This document shows, one piece after another, positions 1 to 7,401 of a stretch of 11,595 bases of DNA (position 1 is its first letter; every line of letters starts with the position of its first letter). Position numbers and translations under genes: made by a program. This stretch comes from Armatimonadota bacterium (GTDB lineage: Bacteria > Armatimonadota > Armatimonadia > Armatimonadales > Armatimonadaceae): positions 1-11,595 of the forward strand of contig JACMIS010000660.1 of the NCBI GenBank assembly GCA_014381035.1. The letters are read 5' to 3'. The notes under the pieces were generated by a model. The model saw only the letters and a program-made list of their open reading frames with translations, was not told the origin of the DNA and did no database searches.

Positions 1-1398
1 ATCGGGCAGAATGTCGGCTTCGATGCGCTCGTTCTCCCATTTAGTGACATTCAGGTCGGCACCGTCCACGCGCACATAGCGGATTCCGGGTCCGGGGTCG
101 ATCCCGAACTGCCCGTGTAGGATCAGTTTCTTGCTAAATTCGTCGGTTTCGACATACTTGATGCTCGGAGCCAGCAAGCCGAACTCCGACGTCGCGGGAC
201 CGAAGATCAGTTCGCCGTCGCCATACGAAGTTTGCGTCTTGTGCCAGTCGCGCCGTCGCAGATCGCCGACAATCGCGGCGATGTCGAAGGCGCGTTGCGG
301 ACCGTCCGGTTCGGGATACGCATTGTTCACCCCCTGCAGTTGCCCGAGCATCCGGTCGAAGAAGAACCGCGCCGCTCGCCACGCTTGCGACGGGTTGGCA
401 GCGTTCGTCCAGCCCGCGAGCGTCGAGGCTCCCCGGTCGAAGCACGCCTGCGCGAACCCGGCATCCGCACTCCAACAACAATTCAGAAACACGAAACTGT
501 TCGCACCGAACGTCCAGTTAAACTTTTCCACGAACCGCTTCGTGATCGCGTAGTGCGTTTCCGGTAGTCCCTCCAAATCGTCGTTGAACGGGTTCTGGAT
601 CGGTGCCTTGTCGTGCAGAGCGGAAAAGCGCACCAGAGAACCGTCGGCGAGCAGGTCCTGATAGCGCAGGTCGTTCGCGGGGCTGACTTTGTCGGCGGTC
701 CACATCGCCCACACTTCCTCGTTATCGCGTGTTTTGCCGTAATCGCCGTGCGTATTGATATAGAAGACGCCGTCGCCGCCGACCGTTTTTAGTGCCTCGA
801 CCGTGGCTTCCTGGTCCGGAGCGAGTAGGTAGCCGTGCCTCACCATCCACAAACGCAGCTCGTCATGCGGGGGCGTGAACGCCGACCCGAGCGCGTTATA
901 AACGCGGGCGCGGTCGGATTTCGGCAACTCCCTGCCCGCCGCCCGCGTGCCGGACTCCGGCGCGTACCGAGATGCACGGCTTTTGTCCGGGTCCGGTTCC
1001 GCGAAATTGCGGCTGACGATAAACAGTTGCCCGTCGGTGAACCGTGCCCATGCGCCGCCCGCCTTGACACTCCCGGCGTCCTCAAACTCCGGTCGCGAGC
1101 GCAAAAACGCCACGACCTGTTGATCCGAAACATTCCCGGCTTCCCGGAACGCCATCATCTGAGCGTTCACCACCTCCATCGCCGCCGACCGGGTTTCTGG
1201 CGTCAGCGGACCGCCATTACCGGTCGGCGATGGGGTCGGGCTTGGTCCCGGTGAGCCGATACCGCCGCCCGGCTGTGACGAACCGCCACCACCGCACCCC
1301 GACACGCCGGCGGCAAGTAGGGCAAGAGGTAGACTTCGTCCCACCAACCGTAAAAAGGTGCGACGTGCGACAAGACGCGGGGGAAACACTGTATTCAT
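1..1398 (-). CDS. Tat-type lipoprotein, caspase-like (clan CD) with IPT/TIG-like C-terminus; partial at 3' end
   Basis: The frame is open without a stop from ATG 1398 to base 1 (466 codons), so the C-terminus lies outside the window. GGAGA sits 8 bases before the ATG. The N-terminus has a twin-arginine motif RRTFLRLVG (residues 12-20), a hydrophobic stretch and a lipobox VSGC with Cys35, followed by a Gly/Ser/Pro/Thr-rich linker to about residue 65. The core has GVFYINTHGDYG with His217 after a hydrophobic strand, then SFVFLNCCWSA with Cys307 and Cys308 after another strand, then a Gly-Ala-Ser strand and an Ala-rich helix. This His-Gly strand then Cys strand order is that of clan CD peptidases (caspase, CHAT, gingipain). 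Residues about 411-466 (LHGQFG, then a V-x-V-D-G strand, then a Trp and ILP) resemble an IPT/TIG beta-sandwich. Seen: the motifs. Inferred: a surface-anchored cysteine peptidase or an inactive relative. The family call is by pattern only. Confidence 0.8.
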   Translation of the reverse strand, partial: MNTVFPPRLVARRTFLRLVGRSLPLALLAAGVSGCGGGGSSQPGGGIGSPGPSPTPSPTGNGGPLTPETRSAAMEVVNAQMMAFREAGNVSDQQVVAFLRSRPEFEDAGSVKAGGAWARFTDGQLFIVSRNFAEPDPDKSRASRYAPESGTRAAGRELPKSDRARVYNALGSAFTPPHDELRLWMVRHGYLLAPDQEATVEALKTVGGDGVFYINTHGDYGKTRDNEEVWAMWTADKVSPANDLRYQDLLADGSLVRFSALHDKAPIQNPFNDDLEGLPETHYAITKRFVEKFNWTFGANSFVFLNCCWSADAGFAQACFDRGASTLAGWTNAANPSQAWRAARFFFDRMLGQLQGVNNAYPEPDGPQRAFDIAAIVGDLRRRDWHKTQTSYGDGELIFGPATSEFGLLAPSIKYVETDEFSKKLILHGQFGIDPGPGIRYVRVDGADLNVTKWENERIEADILPD

Positions 1399-1685
1399 GC
1401 AAAATTCTCCGTATCACGATTGCGATGTTTCCATCCTACGAACCCAGCGTGTGCAAAACGTGGACAAAGCGTGACCGGACAAATTTGTTTCGGATTTAGT
1501 GGTACCGAGGGCGTCATCGCCTACCGAAGGGCGGGTCGAGGATCGAACGAAAGCGTCGCTTCACAGGAGGGCTCCGCGAAATCGCGATTCAGGCAGGACA
1601 TTGTATCCAGGGGGGCTAACATTGGCGACAATAATATGGTTCAGACGGCGTTTTATGCCGACCGAACGAAAAAGGAATCCCCGCC
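1399..1685. other. Divergent intergenic region with possible operator
   Basis: These 287 bases separate the minus-strand lipoprotein gene from the plus-strand carrier gene, so both promoters should lie here. I see no convincing -35/-10 pair. A perfect 10-base palindrome ACAAATTTGT lies at 1479-1488, and its left half is part of GGACAAA, which also occurs at 1462-1468. A small hairpin with CGGC/GCCG arms lies at about 1646-1660. Short reading frames here have no codon or motif support. Confidence 0.4.
1671..1676 (+). promoter_or_regulatory. Ribosome binding site for the MFS gene
   Basis: AAAGGA lies 9 bases before GTG 1686. It supports the GTG over the later ATG pair at 1768/1771, which would delete half of the first membrane helix. 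Confidence 0.6.
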
Positions 1686-2996
1686 GTGCCCCTTCGCGAC
1701 AACAATACCCCTGACCCCGTGCCCCCCGCGCACTCCCCCCTACTCATTTATCTATTATTGGGAGGCATGATGTGGTTCGAGTACGCCATCTGGGGCGCGT
1801 GGATGCCGGTTCTGTCGGGCACGCTCGCCGAACGCGGCGTCGCCCCCGTGCAGATCGGCGCGGTGTATTCTGCCTTCTGGCTGGCGTGTATTCTCAGTCC
1901 CGTGCTCGGCGGTCAGTTAGTGGACCGCTTTCTGCCCGGCCCATGGTTCCTCGCCATCACACAATTCCTCGCGGCGGGCGTCGCCTGGTGGACCGCGCAA
2001 CAAACCACGGTCGAGACTCTGACCGGGGGGATGTTCGTCTGGTCCCTGTTGTTCGCGCCGAGCCTGGGAATCACCAACAGCATCGCGTTCGCACAGATTG
2101 ACCGGGTCGCCACCAGTGACGCCGCACGGGAGCGTATTTTCGCGATCATCCGAACGTTGGGTAGTATCGGATGGATCGCCGCCGCGTTTCTGCGGCTCGG
2201 TCTCATCCCACTCGCCGGTTTTGACCCCAGCGGTAAAACCGGCGTTATTTCGGAGCTCGCCCTCACCGGCATCCTGGGTCTGTGCATGGCGGTCTTCGTT
2301 CTGTTTCTCCCCGCCGCGCCCCCGAAAATCGCCGCAGTGGTCAAGGACGGCGAGGCGGCGGACCCGTGGGCGTTCCGCAAGGCGTTCGGGATGTTCAAAA
2401 CGGTCCCCGGCTTCACGACGTTTCTGGTGATCTCGTTCATCGCGGCGACCGAGTTTCAGTTTTTCTATCTTCTGTCGGCTCCGTTTCTACAAGATCTGAG
2501 CATCCCGAATCAGTTCGTGCCGGTCGTGAAAAGCATCAGCCAGGTGACAGAGATCGTCGCTCTGTCTATTTTGTTGCCGCTCTGGCTGCCGAAAAAGGGG
2601 ATGAAATGGTGCCTGCTGGTCGGCTCGCTCGCCTGGCCCCTGCGCTACCTGATCTTCGCCGTGCAAAAGCCGGTGTGGCTGGTAGTCCTGTCGCTCGGCT
2701 TGCACGGCTTCGGGTACGCCTTCGTGCTGGTCGTGCAACAACTGTACGTCGACCGGGTCGCGCCGCGCGACATTCGCGCCAGTGCCCAGAGCCTGTTAAC
2801 CCTGGTCACTCTCGGCTTCGGCAACTTTTTGGGGACTCTTTTCTGCGGCTCGATCCAGCAAGCATTCACTACCGGGGGGAAAACAAACTGGCCCCCCGTC
2901 TTCTTATTGCCCGCCGCTTTGACCCTGCTCTGCGCGGTTGCCTACGCGATGACATTCAAGGAGCCGCGCCCCTCCTCCGACGAAGCCCCGGCATAG
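1686..2996 (+). CDS. MFS transporter, nucleoside:H+ symporter (NupG-like) family
   Basis: A 436-residue inner-membrane protein with about twelve hydrophobic helices. The N-terminal half has FEYAIWGAWMPVL (residues 31-43) and QIGAVYSAFWLACI (56-69), the arrangement of the E. coli NupG family (IGAVYS is shared). The C-terminal half has VQQLYVDRVAPRDIRASAQS (350-369) followed by a Gly-rich helix with GNFLG, a hallmark of the homologues common in planctomycete-type genomes. A GTG start with AAAGGA upstream is used. The family is named for nucleoside uptake, but the substrate cannot be read from the sequence. The next gene, 22 bases downstream, encodes a secreted sugar hydrolase, which suggests the carrier takes up its product, a sugar or sugar derivative. 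The gene is probably the first of a two-gene operon. No truncation or missing region was seen. The family call is firm, the substrate open. Confidence 0.88.
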   Translation: MPLRDNNTPDPVPPAHSPLLIYLLLGGMMWFEYAIWGAWMPVLSGTLAERGVAPVQIGAVYSAFWLACILSPVLGGQLVDRFLPGPWFLAITQFLAAGVAWWTAQQTTVETLTGGMFVWSLLFAPSLGITNSIAFAQIDRVATSDAARERIFAIIRTLGSIGWIAAAFLRLGLIPLAGFDPSGKTGVISELALTGILGLCMAVFVLFLPAAPPKIAAVVKDGEAADPWAFRKAFGMFKTVPGFTTFLVISFIAATEFQFFYLLSAPFLQDLSIPNQFVPVVKSISQVTEIVALSILLPLWLPKKGMKWCLLVGSLAWPLRYLIFAVQKPVWLVVLSLGLHGFGYAFVLVVQQLYVDRVAPRDIRASAQSLLTLVTLGFGNFLGTLFCGSIQQAFTTGGKTNWPPVFLLPAALTLLCAVAYAMTFKEPRPSSDEAPA

Positions 2997-3018
2997 CCCA
3001 CGGACACTGTTCTATCCC

Positions 3019-4320
3019 ATGACACAATCCAAACAACCCGCTATTCGATTCCTGCTCCTGTTCCTCCTGTCGCTCGCTTTAGTCGCCCCGGTGCGTGCCG
3101 GGTCACCGGACAGGGACGGTTTTGTGTCGCTCTTCGACGGCAAAACGCTCGACGGTTGGGTGCTCGTCGGCGGCGTGGGATCCGGCTATGTCGTGCGGGA
3201 CGGGGTGCTGACGCTTCCCCCCGACAGCAGCGGTAACCTGTTCACGGAAAAAGAGTACAGCGACTTCCATTTCCGCTTCGAGTTCCGGCTCTCCGCCGGT
3301 GCCAACAGCGGCATCGGTCTCCGCGCTCCGCTGGACGGAGATTCCGCCTATGTGGGAATGGAGTCGCAGATCCTCGACGACACGTCGCCCGAGTACGCCG
3401 ACCTGGAAGCCGCACAGTATCATGGCTCGCTCTATACGATCAGCGCGGCAAAACGCGGTGCGCTAAAACCGGTTGGCGAGTGGAATCGCGAGGAGATCCG
3501 TGTCGTGGGACGGACGGTTCGGGTGACACTCAACGGCAAGACAATCGTGGACACCGATCTCAACAAGATAACCGACCCAAAGATACTGCTCGCTCATCCG
3601 GGAATGCTGCGGGACCAGGGGCGCATCGGTCTGCTGGGGCATAACCGCCTGGTGGAGTTTCGCAATCTTTCCGTCAAGGACCTGAGCAAAGCACAGCCCG
3701 CGAATCAGCCGCCGCCGGGCTTCGTCGCGCTTTTTAACGGACAAAACCTGGATGGTTGGAAGGCACTGGTCACAGACCCGCCGACGCGAGCAAAGACACC
3801 GCCTGAGGAACTGGCAGAGGCTCAACGCAAAGCCGACAGGGAGGTGCAGCAACACTGGCAGGTTCAGGACGGCATCCTTGCTTATGACGGGAAAAACAAC
3901 AACCTGTGCACATCGCGCGATTACGGCGATTTCGAGTTGCTGGTGGATTGGAAGATACCGGCGGGCGGTGACAGCGGTATCTATCTGCGTGGCAGTCCGC
4001 AGGTCCAGATATGGGATGACCCGGTCGGGTCGGGCGGAATCTACAACAACCAGAAAAACCCGAGCCGACCGATAAAACGGGCGGATCACCCGCCGGGCAC
4101 GTGGAACCGCTTCCGCATTCTGCTCCTGGGCGACCATGTCACCGTTTTCTTGAACGACGAGCTGGTAGTCAACAACGTGCTCATGGAAAACTACTGGGCG
4201 CGTGGTCTGCCCCTCTACCCGCAGGGGGCAATCGAACTTCAACACCACCAGAGTCCGTTATATTTCAAAAACATTTTCGTCCGCGCTCTTTCCCGTTCCA
4301 GCCCGGACAAAACTCTTTGA
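3019..4320 (+). CDS. Secreted protein with two tandem DUF1080 (3-keto-disaccharide hydrolase) domains
   Basis: A 433-residue protein with a signal peptide (hydrophobic residues 10-27, likely cleaved after VRA). It carries two copies of the PF06439 fold. Domain 1, about 33-220, opens with GFVSLFDGKTLDGW and ends with VEFRNLSVKDL. Domain 2, about 234-423, opens with GFVALFNGQNLDGW and ends with QGAIELQHH then YFKNIFVR. Both keep the NSGIGLRA or DSGIYLRG strand (residues 96-103 and 318-325). Domain 2 has an extra Lys/Glu-rich helix (about 262-278). PF06439 members have a concanavalin-like beta-sandwich, and characterised ones act on 3-keto-glycosides; the usual protein has one domain. It starts 22 bases after the MFS gene with no clear Shine-Dalgarno, consistent with translation coupled to that gene. 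Likely role: extracytoplasmic cleavage of oxidised glycosides, or glycan binding by one of the two domains. Confidence 0.87.
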   Translation: MTQSKQPAIRFLLLFLLSLALVAPVRAGSPDRDGFVSLFDGKTLDGWVLVGGVGSGYVVRDGVLTLPPDSSGNLFTEKEYSDFHFRFEFRLSAGANSGIGLRAPLDGDSAYVGMESQILDDTSPEYADLEAAQYHGSLYTISAAKRGALKPVGEWNREEIRVVGRTVRVTLNGKTIVDTDLNKITDPKILLAHPGMLRDQGRIGLLGHNRLVEFRNLSVKDLSKAQPANQPPPGFVALFNGQNLDGWKALVTDPPTRAKTPPEELAEAQRKADREVQQHWQVQDGILAYDGKNNNLCTSRDYGDFELLVDWKIPAGGDSGIYLRGSPQVQIWDDPVGSGGIYNNQKNPSRPIKRADHPPGTWNRFRILLLGDHVTVFLNDELVVNNVLMENYWARGLPLYPQGAIELQHHQSPLYFKNIFVRALSRSSPDKTL

Positions 4321-4405
4321 GCACGGGTTCTCGGGGGGTATGAAAAGCATCACAGCGAGAAAGGCAGGGGCAGGATGGTGGCTTCGTGACATTGAACCTG
4401 CGCGT

Positions 4406-5593
4406 ATGAAAACCATGTCGCGTGTCGGGGGAGTATTGTGGGCTACCGTCCTGGGGTTGATCAGCCTGAGTGGGTGCCGACAGAGCGGATCGCCGACAAC
4501 ACCGGCGACTATCCTGCCGTTACCGCCGCCCGAAGCGGACGGTTCGTATCATCTGACTACCGAACAGTTATTCGCGCCGTACAAGGTGGACGGCAAGAGT
4601 GCCGACAAATTTCTGCGCGGCAAGAAGGTCGTTGTAGAGGGGCGAGTGATAGCGGATTATAGCGACGTGGAGTTGGACAAAGATCAGGTGGCGGCGGGCG
4701 GACCAACGAACCCCGACTTGTTCCTATACGCCAATCATCCTTCCAACGGGTTCTGGGTCAGTTCCGATGGTGTTGTCTGTTACTTTCCGGAGTCCGATCG
4801 CCCTCTGCTGCGCAAATTCGTCAAAAAGATACGGCGTCAGGATCGCGTTTTTGTTCGCGGCACCGTCGGCAAAAAGTTCGGGCATATTTTCGTCGACGAT
4901 TACGCGTTGTTAAGATCATCGCGCCCGCCGACGACCCGTCGCCCGCCGAATCGCTCCTCGCCCCTGCCAAATTACCGGAGCGACCGAAACAGAAAAAATA
5001 GCCCTCGCAAGGAAGAGGAATCTATTTCATCCGACGATAAACGCGCTTTTCTGGTTTGCCGGGTCACGATGCATGGGTATCCACCCCTCAATGGGGGAAT
5101 TCTGGTGCATTTATCGTGGCACGAAGCTGTTGTCAAGAAAGACAGATTGATTATCCGCTGGTCTACTAAAGAGAAACTTCTACGAACTCTGATCTTCGTT
5201 CCGTCGTTCGTTCTGGCAGCGGCGACGGTGTTCCGGCTAATCCAAACGTCCATCGGCGGGGAGATGCGACAGGAGGCGACTTTCTTCGGGACGATTGTCG
5301 CCGTCGTCCTGTTCTGCTACGGCGGTTACACCATCTGGCTTTCGCATCGTTGGGTACTCGATAAACAGCGGAACGCTTTGCTACTCGGGGGATGGCAAAA
5401 ACGCGCCGAATTGGATGAACTCGTCCGGTTCGTCGGCAAGCGAGTCAAGCGCGGAAGCAACATCGTCTTTGAAATGCGTGCCGAGCGCAAGGACAGCACG
5501 TGGGAAGAACTGGGCGTGATGAACCAGGAAAACACCGACCGTCTGGGGCGCGCACTCGCCCAGTTCGCCCATCTCCCGTATTGCCCCCGCTGA
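4406..5593 (+). CDS. Long frame: OB-fold lipoprotein joined to a two-helix membrane protein, probably two genes fused by a frameshift
   Basis: As read, 395 residues from ATG 4406. ATG 4340 is possible but would put 22 hydrophilic residues before the signal. Residues 1-24 form a lipoprotein signal ending LSGC (Cys24), then a Pro-rich linker. Residues about 47-168 look like a tRNA_anti-like OB-fold: ADKFLRGKKVVVEGRV, then VVCYF, then DRVFVRGTVG. After residue 169 the frame turns into a Pro/Arg/Ser-rich stretch. The last 174 residues carry two membrane helices and a basic C-terminal domain resembling a bacterial PH-like domain (HRWVLDKQRNALLLGG). The lipoprotein part must lie outside the cytoplasm. 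The charges flanking the two later helices put both ends of that part inside, so one chain would have conflicting topology. Two genes with a one-base loss near 4910 is the better reading; a real fusion is not excluded. The gene follows the DUF1080 gene by 85 bases. Confidence 0.6.
   Translation: MKTMSRVGGVLWATVLGLISLSGCRQSGSPTTPATILPLPPPEADGSYHLTTEQLFAPYKVDGKSADKFLRGKKVVVEGRVIADYSDVELDKDQVAAGGPTNPDLFLYANHPSNGFWVSSDGVVCYFPESDRPLLRKFVKKIRRQDRVFVRGTVGKKFGHIFVDDYALLRSSRPPTTRRPPNRSSPLPNYRSDRNRKNSPRKEEESISSDDKRAFLVCRVTMHGYPPLNGGILVHLSWHEAVVKKDRLIIRWSTKEKLLRTLIFVPSFVLAAATVFRLIQTSIGGEMRQEATFFGTIVAVVLFCYGGYTIWLSHRWVLDKQRNALLLGGWQKRAELDELVRFVGKRVKRGSNIVFEMRAERKDSTWEELGVMNQENTDRLGRALAQFAHLPYCPR
4905..5068 (+). 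other. Probable frameshift and gene boundary inside the 4406-5593 frame
   Basis: At about 4907-4912 the OB-fold ends with DDYALL. Reading on in the next frame from AAG 4912 gives a natural-looking tail (KIIAPADDPSPAESLLAPAK, then a short basic end) that stops at TAG 4999-5001. This restores a lipoprotein of about 198 residues if one base is missing between 4910 and 4912. A purine-rich AAGGAAGAGGAA lies at 5009-5020, just after that stop, and could serve as the ribosome site of a second gene. No typical slippery heptamer for programmed frameshifting is present, so an indel (sequencing error or mutation) is likelier than recoding. Confidence 0.5.
5069..5593 (+). CDS. Possible separate gene: two-helix membrane protein with PH-like domain
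   Basis: If the long frame is two genes, this is the second. ATG 5069 gives 174 residues, but no ribosome site precedes it closely. The good AAGGAAGAGGAA at 5009-5020 is followed in frame only by ATT 5024, so the true start is unsettled. Residues 39-57 and 72-91 are membrane helices joined by a short loop. Lys/Arg residues before the first and after the second predict both ends in the cytoplasm. The C-terminal part (LSHRWVLDKQRNALLLGG and following) looks like a small beta-rich, PH-like domain. The function is unknown. It is convergent with the peptidase gene on the other strand. Confidence 0.35.
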   Translation: MHGYPPLNGGILVHLSWHEAVVKKDRLIIRWSTKEKLLRTLIFVPSFVLAAATVFRLIQTSIGGEMRQEATFFGTIVAVVLFCYGGYTIWLSHRWVLDKQRNALLLGGWQKRAELDELVRFVGKRVKRGSNIVFEMRAERKDSTWEELGVMNQENTDRLGRALAQFAHLPYCPR

Positions 5594-5748
5594 CACAACA
5601 CTCCCGAAAGCATTCCCGTCCCCTATCCGGTCCTTTGCTCCGCCAGCATCGTGGTTCCGTGACCGACAATATGGGAGGCTGGGAGGTGGACCGTGACACA
5701 CCACCGCGCCCCAGGCATCCCGACATCGCAGCACCGGCAAAGACCTTC

Positions 5749-5774
5749 AAAACGGGACAGATTGATCATTGTCC
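5749..5774 (-). terminator. Weak terminator-like hairpin after the double peptidase gene
   Basis: On the minus strand, GGACA and TGTCC (5-base arms, 10-base loop) are followed by CGTTTT, starting 11 bases after the peptidase stop. The position fits a terminator, but the stem is short. The rest of the 191-base gap 5594-5784 between the convergent genes shows no other structure. Confidence 0.35.
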
Positions 5775-5784
5775 TGATCGAAGC

Positions 5785-7401
5785 TCACTTGTATGCCACG
5801 CCGGGGAACTCGGATTTTGCTTTTGCCAATTGCGCATCGTGTTCCGCCGAGACACCGAACGCTTTTTCGGCGAGCGGGCGAAGATCCGTACCTGCCGCGC
5901 CGCTCATGAAGTGAACGTACTCCCCGAAGTTCATGTCGCGGCTGTACTTGCGGTTCTTGCCGCCGTTCTCCGGCTCCGTCGGGAAGTTCTTCGCGGTCAG
6001 CGCGAAGAAACGCGCCAGCACCTGCCCGCCGCCGTGGTCGCGCCAGAGCGGATAGAACCAGTCGCGGAACCAGTATGTTTTCGCACGCGGGAAGTTGTCC
6101 GACCCGGCAATAAACTTGTCGTAAAGCCGTTTGGCGTCCGCCTCGCGCCCGAGTGCCTTGTAAACGTCGTACTGGTAAAACTCCGCCCACTTGCTATCGC
6201 CCCACACCGGGAACGCCGGGGAGCCGTGGACGCCGTTGTTCGCGCCCTCGACGACGTGCCCGACTTCGTGGCTCGGCAGATCGAGCGTGGACGCCGCCGT
6301 CCAGGGACCGGGACCACAATCGCTGACGTTTCGCCCGTCGTGCGAGGCGTCGAAGTAAGTGCTCGGGTGACCGCCGGAGTATCTGCCCTGGTGGAAGAGG
6401 TAATAAAGCCGTCCCTCCGGACCGAACGAACCGTAGGTTTTTTTCGTGTACCTCCACATATCGGTCAGCGCGGGAATCATCGCGGCAACAGCGGCACGGT
6501 TCGTCTCGTCGTCCACGTAAACGGCGATGTCGTCGTTGAAAGCGATACGCTTGACCGTCTGCTTGTGCTCGAACCAGTGCTCGGTCCACGTTTCGGGCGG
6601 AATCGGGAGGGCAGACGAAGCAGCCGCAGACGCCGCCGGGAGTCCATAGGACGGTCCGCCGGTGCGGATAAACTCTGCCCAGAGCGCGTCGAGATCCTTG
6701 CCGGTCGCGTCCTGAAACATCGCAGGGCTGTACTTGCCCTTGCGTAGCGCACTATCGAGGCGCGGGACGAGACCACGGTCGTACTTCGCCGTCAGGTAAG
6801 CGAGGAAACCCGCCGTCGTGCGGTAGGCATCCTTGTAGCTGGCTTTCGCGGGGTCAATGCGCGTGCGCGGCACCTCCGGCTCGTAGCGCCACCAGCGGAC
6901 ATAGTCGGCGATGCCCTCGACCAGCCAGCCCGGACGTTCGCCGGGTCCATCATACGCCTGGACGAGGTGGGTGAGTTCGTGAACCATCATGCCGAAGTCG
7001 TTGGGCGTCCGCGTGATCCACTCGCCGTTGACCGTGATACTGTCGCCGGACGCGTAAGCGGGCGCATTCAGCGTTCGCTTAAAAACGAGTTTGACGGTTT
7101 TAGGCGGGGTGCGCTCCTCGGTGCCGAGCATCCGCCAGACAAGGGGGTACCACTCGGCGACGACCTTCTGTGCCTTCTCCGCCCACGCCTTCCCTTCCGG
7201 GAAATCGCTCACATCTATGGAAACCTCCGGCGCGGCCGGCATGGCGGGCGCGAGAGGGTACAGGTGCCGCCCCAGAGTCGCGGCATCGTCCACTTTCGTG
7301 GGAGCTTGCGCCCCTGCGACAGCGGGAAAGACAAAGGAGAGCGCGGCGAGCGCGACAGCGGCGAGTGGGACGCCGTTTCTGGTTGGTGTTTGCGTTGGCA
7401 T
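5785..7401 (-). CDS. Secreted double zinc metallopeptidase, basic secretory protein (BSP) family plus a second HExxH domain
   Basis: 538 residues from ATG 7401. An in-frame GTG at 7407 would add two residues, and neither start has a clear Shine-Dalgarno. Residues 1-33 are a signal peptide ending VAGAQA. The first domain (about 50-250) matches the plant-type basic secretory protein family (PF04450): MMVHELTHLVQAYDG gives the zinc motif HELTH at 141-145, and WLVEGIADYV supplies Glu162. After an Ala/Ser-rich linker (about 255-268), the second half has its own zinc motif, SHEVGHVVEG with HEVGH at 378-382, and Glu407 in KWAEFYQYDVY. Both halves therefore keep a complete HExxH...E set. Members of the first family are usually a single domain of 200-300 residues. 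Role: extracellular protein degradation, substrate unknown. Upstream lies a hairpin leader that may control it. The first domain call is firm; the second domain's family is not recognised. Confidence 0.87.
   Translation of the reverse strand: MPTQTPTRNGVPLAAVALAALSFVFPAVAGAQAPTKVDDAATLGRHLYPLAPAMPAAPEVSIDVSDFPEGKAWAEKAQKVVAEWYPLVWRMLGTEERTPPKTVKLVFKRTLNAPAYASGDSITVNGEWITRTPNDFGMMVHELTHLVQAYDGPGERPGWLVEGIADYVRWWRYEPEVPRTRIDPAKASYKDAYRTTAGFLAYLTAKYDRGLVPRLDSALRKGKYSPAMFQDATGKDLDALWAEFIRTGGPSYGLPAASAAASSALPIPPETWTEHWFEHKQTVKRIAFNDDIAVYVDDETNRAAVAAMIPALTDMWRYTKKTYGSFGPEGRLYYLFHQGRYSGGHPSTYFDASHDGRNVSDCGPGPWTAASTLDLPSHEVGHVVEGANNGVHGSPAFPVWGDSKWAEFYQYDVYKALGREADAKRLYDKFIAGSDNFPRAKTYWFRDWFYPLWRDHGGGQVLARFFALTAKNFPTEPENGGKNRKYSRDMNFGEYVHFMSGAAGTDLRPLAEKAFGVSAEHDAQLAKAKSEFPGVAYK

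Noticed and set aside
232..1254. Several open frames on both strands (for example 232-567 and 835-1254 plus, 840-1133 minus)
   Set aside because: They are shadows of the minus-strand lipoprotein frame, which is open over the whole of 1-1398 and has a signal peptide and domain pattern.
1420..1770. Plus-strand frame of 116 codons in the divergent region
   Set aside because: No ribosome site, no protein-like pattern, and it overlaps the well-supported start of the MFS gene.
3463..4248. A 261-codon minus-strand frame
   Set aside because: Antisense to the DUF1080 gene, with no start signal or recognisable motif.
4905..4915. Programmed ribosomal frameshift at the fusion junction
   Set aside because: The sequence around TTG TTA AGA is not a slippery heptamer and no stimulatory hairpin is evident just downstream; a simple indel explains it better.
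5500..6747. A 415-codon plus-strand frame
   Set aside because: It lies opposite the double peptidase gene; its Arg/Val-rich translation has no domain features and is typical of the antisense of GC-rich coding DNA.
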